This document shows positions 60,452 to 64,000 of a stretch of 64,000 nt of DNA, in pieces. The first letter of the stretch is position 1. Every line of letters starts with the position of its first letter. A program made the position numbers and the translations under genes. The stretch is from Streptomyces sp. JH14. Its GTDB lineage: Bacteria > Actinomycetota > Actinomycetes > Streptomycetales > Streptomycetaceae. Location: contig NZ_JAJNEL010000001.1 of NCBI RefSeq assembly GCF_029428675.1, positions 5,208,001 through 5,272,000 of the forward strand, in the 5' to 3' direction. Under the pieces are notes generated by a model. That model saw only the letters and a list, made by a program, of their open reading frames with translations, was not told the DNA's origin and did not search any database.

Positions 60452-61411
60452 TCACTTCGCGAGCGCTTCGCAGAACAGCCGCAGGCTGCGCCACCCCTCC
60501 TCGACCGGCATCCCGCCGCACAGCGGATGCAGCACCAGACTGTCGGCGTCCAGCGCGGCCAGCTGCTGCGGGGTGACGATCCGGTAGACCCCCTCGTCCC
60601 GCAGCGCGGCCACCGTGGTGGCCGCCGAGCGAACGGCCGACCGGATGTCCTTCGACTGCCAGGAGGAGTACGTCCGCGCCTCGTGAAGGAAATACGCGCC
60701 GTACCGTTCCCACGTCCGGTCCGGATCCTCCGACACATGGAGCAGCGGCGTCTCGGCCGCCGGCATCATGCAGAACCCCTCCGTGCCGTGGACCGCGCGC
60801 TGCTCGTGGTAGTACGCCTCCAGCTCGGGCAGATGCGCGCTCGGGAAGAACGGCAGTCCCAGCCGGGCCGCCCGCCGCGCCGCGGCCCGCGAGCTGCCGC
60901 CCACCAGCAGCAGTGGATGCGGCTGGGTGTACGGGCGCGGAGTGACCCGGACCGTACGGCCCCGGTACGGGAAAGGCTCGCCGGTCCACGCCTGCAGCAC
61001 GGTCTCCAGCAGCTCGTCCTGGAACCGGCCGCGCCTGCCCCACTCGACGCCCGCCCGTTCGTATTCCTCGGGCCGGTATCCGATGCCCGCGACCGTCACC
61101 AGCCGCCCCCCGCTCAGCAGGTCGAGGACCGCGATGTCCTCCGCGAGCCGCAGCGGGTCGTGCAGCGGGCCGATGATCGCCGAGACCGTGACCGCGATCC
61201 GGCTCGTGGCGCCGAAGACCGATCCGGCGAAGACGAAGGGAGAGGGCAGCCAGGAGTTGGCGGCGCCGTGGTGCTCCTCGGTCTGCACGGTGTCGACGCC
61301 GTGTGCGTCGGCGTACGCGGCCATCTCCAGCGCCGTGCGGTAGCGGGCCGAGAGGGACTCGGGTGTGGCATCGGGATCGACGAGATTGAACCGGACCACT
61401 GTGAAGGCCAT
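60452..61411 (-). CDS. LLM-class flavin-dependent oxidoreductase
   Basis: 319 residues of the bacterial luciferase-like superfamily. Visible are the TIM-barrel N-terminus (VVRFNLVDPDA), TVQTEEHHGAANSW, DIAVLDLLSGGRLVTVAGIGYRPEEYE, and PLLLVGGSSRAAARRAARLG. Such proteins use FMNH2 or F420; the organism can make F420 (cofC in this window), but the cofactor cannot be decided. ATG at 61411. A short palindrome at 61458-61472 overlaps the stop of the upstream NCS1 permease gene, so the two genes may be an operon or the LLM gene may have its own regulated promoter. Confidence 0.9.
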   Translation of the reverse strand: MAFTVVRFNLVDPDATPESLSARYRTALEMAAYADAHGVDTVQTEEHHGAANSWLPSPFVFAGSVFGATSRIAVTVSAIIGPLHDPLRLAEDIAVLDLLSGGRLVTVAGIGYRPEEYERAGVEWGRRGRFQDELLETVLQAWTGEPFPYRGRTVRVTPRPYTQPHPLLLVGGSSRAAARRAARLGLPFFPSAHLPELEAYYHEQRAVHGTEGFCMMPAAETPLLHVSEDPDRTWERYGAYFLHEARTYSSWQSKDIRSAVRSAATTVAALRDEGVYRIVTPQQLAALDADSLVLHPLCGGMPVEEGWRSLRLFCEALAK

Positions 61412-61457
61412 GACGGGCGTCCCCTTCGCCGGGCGGGCAGGGCGAGCCGGACAGTAA

Positions 61458-61472
61458 CTGACGTAGCGTCAG
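61458..61472. promoter_or_regulatory. Palindrome between permease and LLM genes
   Basis: CTGACG-TAG-CGTCAG, 15 bp with perfect 6-bp arms, 47 bp before the LLM start. TetR-family sites commonly look like this. It includes the permease stop codon on the minus strand. Confidence 0.5.
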
Positions 61473-62905
61473 AAGTGTAGAGGTGTGCCGGTGCGTACCG
61501 CCGGGCGCGGCAGCAGGGCGTACAGCGTCCCGGAGACGGCGATGGTGACCGCCCAGCCCAGGCCGTGGCGCCCGATCCAGGTGGTGGCGAGCGGCCCGGT
61601 GAACCATTCCACGCCGCTCAGCAGCAGCCCCACCGTGAGCCCCGCGGTCCACGCGGCCACGGCGGGCACCGAGTAGCCGCCGGTGTACCAGTAGGCACCG
61701 GTCGGGGTGGTGTCCAGCAGCGCCGCGGCGTCGTACGTACGTCCCCGCAGCAGATCGGCGCCGAAGACGCCGATCCATGCCGAGAACGTCACCGCGAGCA
61801 GCGTCAGAAAGGAGATGAACGCATCGATGAAACCGCTCGCCGTCATCATCAGCATTCCGCCCAGCAACAGGCTGATCGCGGCATTCACCCCCACCGCCCA
61901 GGCGCGCGGGATCGTGAATCCCAGCGTCTGCGCGGTGAATCCGGCCGAATACATCGACATCGCATTGATCAGCACCATTCCGACCACGGCGATCAGCAGA
62001 TACGGCACCGAGATCCAGTCCGGCAGCAGCGTGCCGATGAAGGAGACCGGATCGCTGCTGGTGGCCAGGTCCGGAGTGGCGACCGCCATCACCGCGCCCA
62101 TCAGGACCAGCGGCAGCGAGACGAGCACCGCGCCGCCCACGGTCGCCCCGACCACCGCCCGGCCGGAGGCGGTGCGCGGCAGATAGCGGGTGAAGTCCGG
62201 ACCGGACGGCGCCCAGCTGATCCCACCGGCGGCCAGCGTGCCGGCGCCGGCGACCATCAGCGCCGTCGGCCCGGCCGGCCGGTCGAGGACGGCCCGCCAG
62301 TCGGTGCCCGCCCACAGATGGATCAGTACGAGGACGCTGAAGCCGCCGAAGAGGTACGCCGACCAGGTGCAGCACGTCCGCAGGGCGCCCATGCCGAGCC
62401 CGGACACCAGATAGCTGCCCGCCACGAAGGCCAGCAGCACCGCCATGATCAGTGTGGTGGTGCTCCGGACGGAGAACAGCAGACGGAGCACGGCCAGCAG
62501 GGCGTAGGCGCCGGTGACCGCGTTCACCGTCTCCCAGCCCCAGCGGGCGATCCAGATCAGCGCTCCGGGCAGCAGGTTGCCGCGCTGCCCGAAGACGGCC
62601 CGGGAGAGCGCCATGCCGGGCGCGCCGCCGTGCTGTCCCGCCACCGAGATCAGGCCGACCAGTCCGTAGCTGACGACGGGCGCCGTGGCCGCCACGGCCA
62701 GCACCTGCCAGAAATTGAGCCGGCTGAGGACGACGAGCCCCGCGCCCACGGTGAGCAGCAGCACCGTCATGTTGGCGGCGGCCCAGGTGGGGAAGAGGGT
62801 GCGGACCCGGCCGGTGCGCTCGCTGTCGGGGACGGGTTCCAGGCCGCGGGTCTCCACGAGCGGGATCGTACCTTCACTTCGCACAATTACCGCCAAAAGG
62901 GCCAT
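61469..62905 (-). CDS. NCS1-family permease (cytosine/purine permease-like)
   Basis: 478 residues with about twelve hydrophobic segments. The NCS1 pattern is seen in LFPTWAAANMTVLLLTVGAG (first helix), a helix with GQRGNLLPGALIWIARWGWE, SWAPSGPDFTRYLPR, and NAMSMYSAGFTAQTLG. CodB-like members import cytosine, purines, or other nucleobases and pyridoxine-like compounds. Start: ATG at 62905 is used; GTG at 62884 or 62845 may be the true start as the first 20 residues are atypical. It is followed by the LLM oxidoreductase gene 57 bp on, a possible uptake-plus-catabolism pair. Confidence 0.88.
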   Translation of the reverse strand: MALLAVIVRSEGTIPLVETRGLEPVPDSERTGRVRTLFPTWAAANMTVLLLTVGAGLVVLSRLNFWQVLAVAATAPVVSYGLVGLISVAGQHGGAPGMALSRAVFGQRGNLLPGALIWIARWGWETVNAVTGAYALLAVLRLLFSVRSTTTLIMAVLLAFVAGSYLVSGLGMGALRTCCTWSAYLFGGFSVLVLIHLWAGTDWRAVLDRPAGPTALMVAGAGTLAAGGISWAPSGPDFTRYLPRTASGRAVVGATVGGAVLVSLPLVLMGAVMAVATPDLATSSDPVSFIGTLLPDWISVPYLLIAVVGMVLINAMSMYSAGFTAQTLGFTIPRAWAVGVNAAISLLLGGMLMMTASGFIDAFISFLTLLAVTFSAWIGVFGADLLRGRTYDAAALLDTTPTGAYWYTGGYSVPAVAAWTAGLTVGLLLSGVEWFTGPLATTWIGRHGLGWAVTIAVSGTLYALLPRPAVRTGTPLHF

Positions 62906-62980
62906 TACGCCCTACTCGATCTCCGGCAGCTCCTCCGGCACCGCTCCCCGGGCGCGGCCGTGACCGATACTGGGTGCGTT

Positions 62981-64000
62981 ATGGAATTCGTCATCCTTGC
63001 TGTAGTCATCGCCGCCCTGGTCGTGGCCGGTCTGGTCAGCGGGCTCGTGGTCAGCGGCCGCAAGAAGAAGCAGCTGCCCCCGGCACCGCCGAGCACGCCG
63101 ACCCTCACTCCTCCCGCCGAGCCCCATGTCGGCGAGGAGGCCGAGACACCGCGCGAGGAACCGCGCCGCACCATCGAGGAGGCCGGTCCCCCCGAGGCCG
63201 AGGCTCCCGTCGCGGAAGTCCCGGCAGTCGCCGAGCCGGAGGCGCCCGCCGCCCCTGCGCTCGAGATCCCCGAGCCCACCGCGGGCCGTCTCGTACGGCT
63301 GCGGGCCCGGCTCGCCCGCTCGCAGAGCACTCTCGGCAAGGGGCTCCTGACGCTCCTGTCCCGGGACAACCTCGACGAGGACACCTGGGAGGAGATCGAG
63401 GACACCCTCCTGACCGCCGATGTCGGCGTCGCGCCCACCCAGGAGCTGGTGGAGCGGCTGCGCGAGCGGGTCCGCGTCCTCGGCACCCGCACTCCCGAGG
63501 GGCTGCGCGGCCTGCTGCGCGAGGAGCTCCTCGCCCTGCTCGGCACCGACTTCGACCGCGCGGTCAAGACGGAGAGCGGTGTCGACACCCCCGGTGTCGT
63601 GATGGTCGTCGGCGTGAACGGCACCGGCAAGACCACCACCACGGGCAAGCTGGCCCGGGTCCTCGTCGCCGACGGCCGCAGCGTCGTGCTCGGCGCGGCC
63701 GACACCTTCCGTGCCGCTGCCGCCGACCAGCTCCAGACCTGGGGTGAGCGCGTCGGCGCCCGTACCGTCCGCGGGCCCGAGGGCGGCGACCCGGCCTCGA
63801 TCGCGTTCGACGCGGTGAAGGAAGGCATCGCCGAGGGCGCCGACGTCGTCCTGATCGACACCGCGGGCCGGCTGCACACCAAGACCGGGCTCATGGACGA
63901 GCTCGGCAAGGTCAAGCGCGTCGTCGAGAAGCACGGCCCGCTCGACGAGATCCTGCTCGTCCTCGATGCCACGACCGGGCAGAACGGTCTGGTGCAGGCC
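62981..64000 (+). CDS. ftsY: Signal recognition particle receptor FtsY (partial, 5' part)
   Basis: The first 340 codons of ftsY, cut by the window end. The N-terminus has one membrane segment (FVILAVVIAALVVAGLVSGL), a basic RKKK, then a Pro/Glu-rich acidic A-region to about residue 100, the N domain helices, and the G domain with VVGVNGTGKTTTTGKLA (P-loop), DTFRAAAADQL, and DTAGRLHTK. It docks SRP-ribosome complexes at the membrane. ATG at 62981, divergent from the NCS1 gene. C-terminal NG residues lie outside the window. Confidence 0.97.
   Translation, partial: MEFVILAVVIAALVVAGLVSGLVVSGRKKKQLPPAPPSTPTLTPPAEPHVGEEAETPREEPRRTIEEAGPPEAEAPVAEVPAVAEPEAPAAPALEIPEPTAGRLVRLRARLARSQSTLGKGLLTLLSRDNLDEDTWEEIEDTLLTADVGVAPTQELVERLRERVRVLGTRTPEGLRGLLREELLALLGTDFDRAVKTESGVDTPGVVMVVGVNGTGKTTTTGKLARVLVADGRSVVLGAADTFRAAAADQLQTWGERVGARTVRGPEGGDPASIAFDAVKEGIAEGADVVLIDTAGRLHTKTGLMDELGKVKRVVEKHGPLDEILLVLDATTGQNGLVQA

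Noticed and set aside
1-64000. CRISPR array, prophage, integrase or biosynthetic gene cluster
   Set aside because: No regularly spaced repeats, phage structural genes, recombinase genes or NRPS/PKS modules were seen in the window.

Overview
The window is a chromosomal segment of a streptomycete. The reasons are very high G+C with G/C-biased third codon positions, frequent GTG starts, a conservon (Cvn) gene cluster, and a gene order (accB-accE, two conservons, gltX, tRNAs, ndgR-leuCD, hupS, cofC, plsC-gpsA-ddlA, thiL, rpmB, recG, rsmD-coaD, rpmF-rnc-mutM, smc, ftsY) that I recall from the Streptomyces coelicolor core around SCO5535-SCO5580. That comparison is from memory and was not searched here.

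Layout. 0.2-7.2 kb: a YceI protein and three exported hydrolases (an M15-like peptidase, a GH64 beta-1,3-glucanase and a GH101 endo-alpha-N-acetylgalactosaminidase), with a perfect LacI-type palindrome before the glucanase. 7.5-9.4 kb: acyl-CoA carboxylase beta and epsilon subunits. 9.5-20.0 kb: two tandem conservons, each cvnA-B-C-D read on the minus strand, whose D genes are nearly identical at DNA level. 20.6-24.2 kb: a small protein with a duplicated ANPRRT motif, a fumarylacetoacetase-family enzyme, glutamyl-tRNA synthetase and a HAD hydrolase. 24.2-24.7 kb: five tRNAs (Gln, Glu, Glu, Gln, Glu). 24.8-26.1 kb: a MerR regulator and a divergent DUF4188 gene sharing a perfect palindrome. 26.1-36.4 kb: NdgR and leuCD, HupS, F420 biosynthesis (CofC), phospholipid acylation and G3P synthesis, D-Ala-D-Ala ligase, thiamine-phosphate kinase.

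36.5-50.3 kb holds ribosomal protein L28, a FakA-like fatty-acid kinase, an Hsp90/TPR pair on the opposite strand, RecG, RsmD, CoaD, a SepIVA-like coiled-coil protein, DUF177, L32 and RNase III. From 50.4 kb come MutM, a MITE-like inverted-repeat element, an HxlR regulator, a CAP-domain exported protein, acylphosphatase, a small coiled-coil protein, SMC with an unusual hinge insertion, a GlcP-type glucose permease, an LLM oxidoreductase, an NCS1 permease and the 5' part of ftsY, which runs off the window.

Most of the window is housekeeping: translation (gltX, tRNAs, rpmB, rpmF, rnc, rsmD), cofactors (coaD, thiL, cofC), lipids (accBE, plsC, gpsA, fakA), envelope (ddl), and chromosome organisation (hupS, smc, ftsY nearby). 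The least explained parts are the duplicated-motif peptide beside conservon 1, the homogenised cvn copies, the Hsp90/TPR insertion in a conserved block, the SMC hinge insertion, the MITE that supplies stop codons to two convergent genes, and several perfect palindromes next to single regulators or enzymes.
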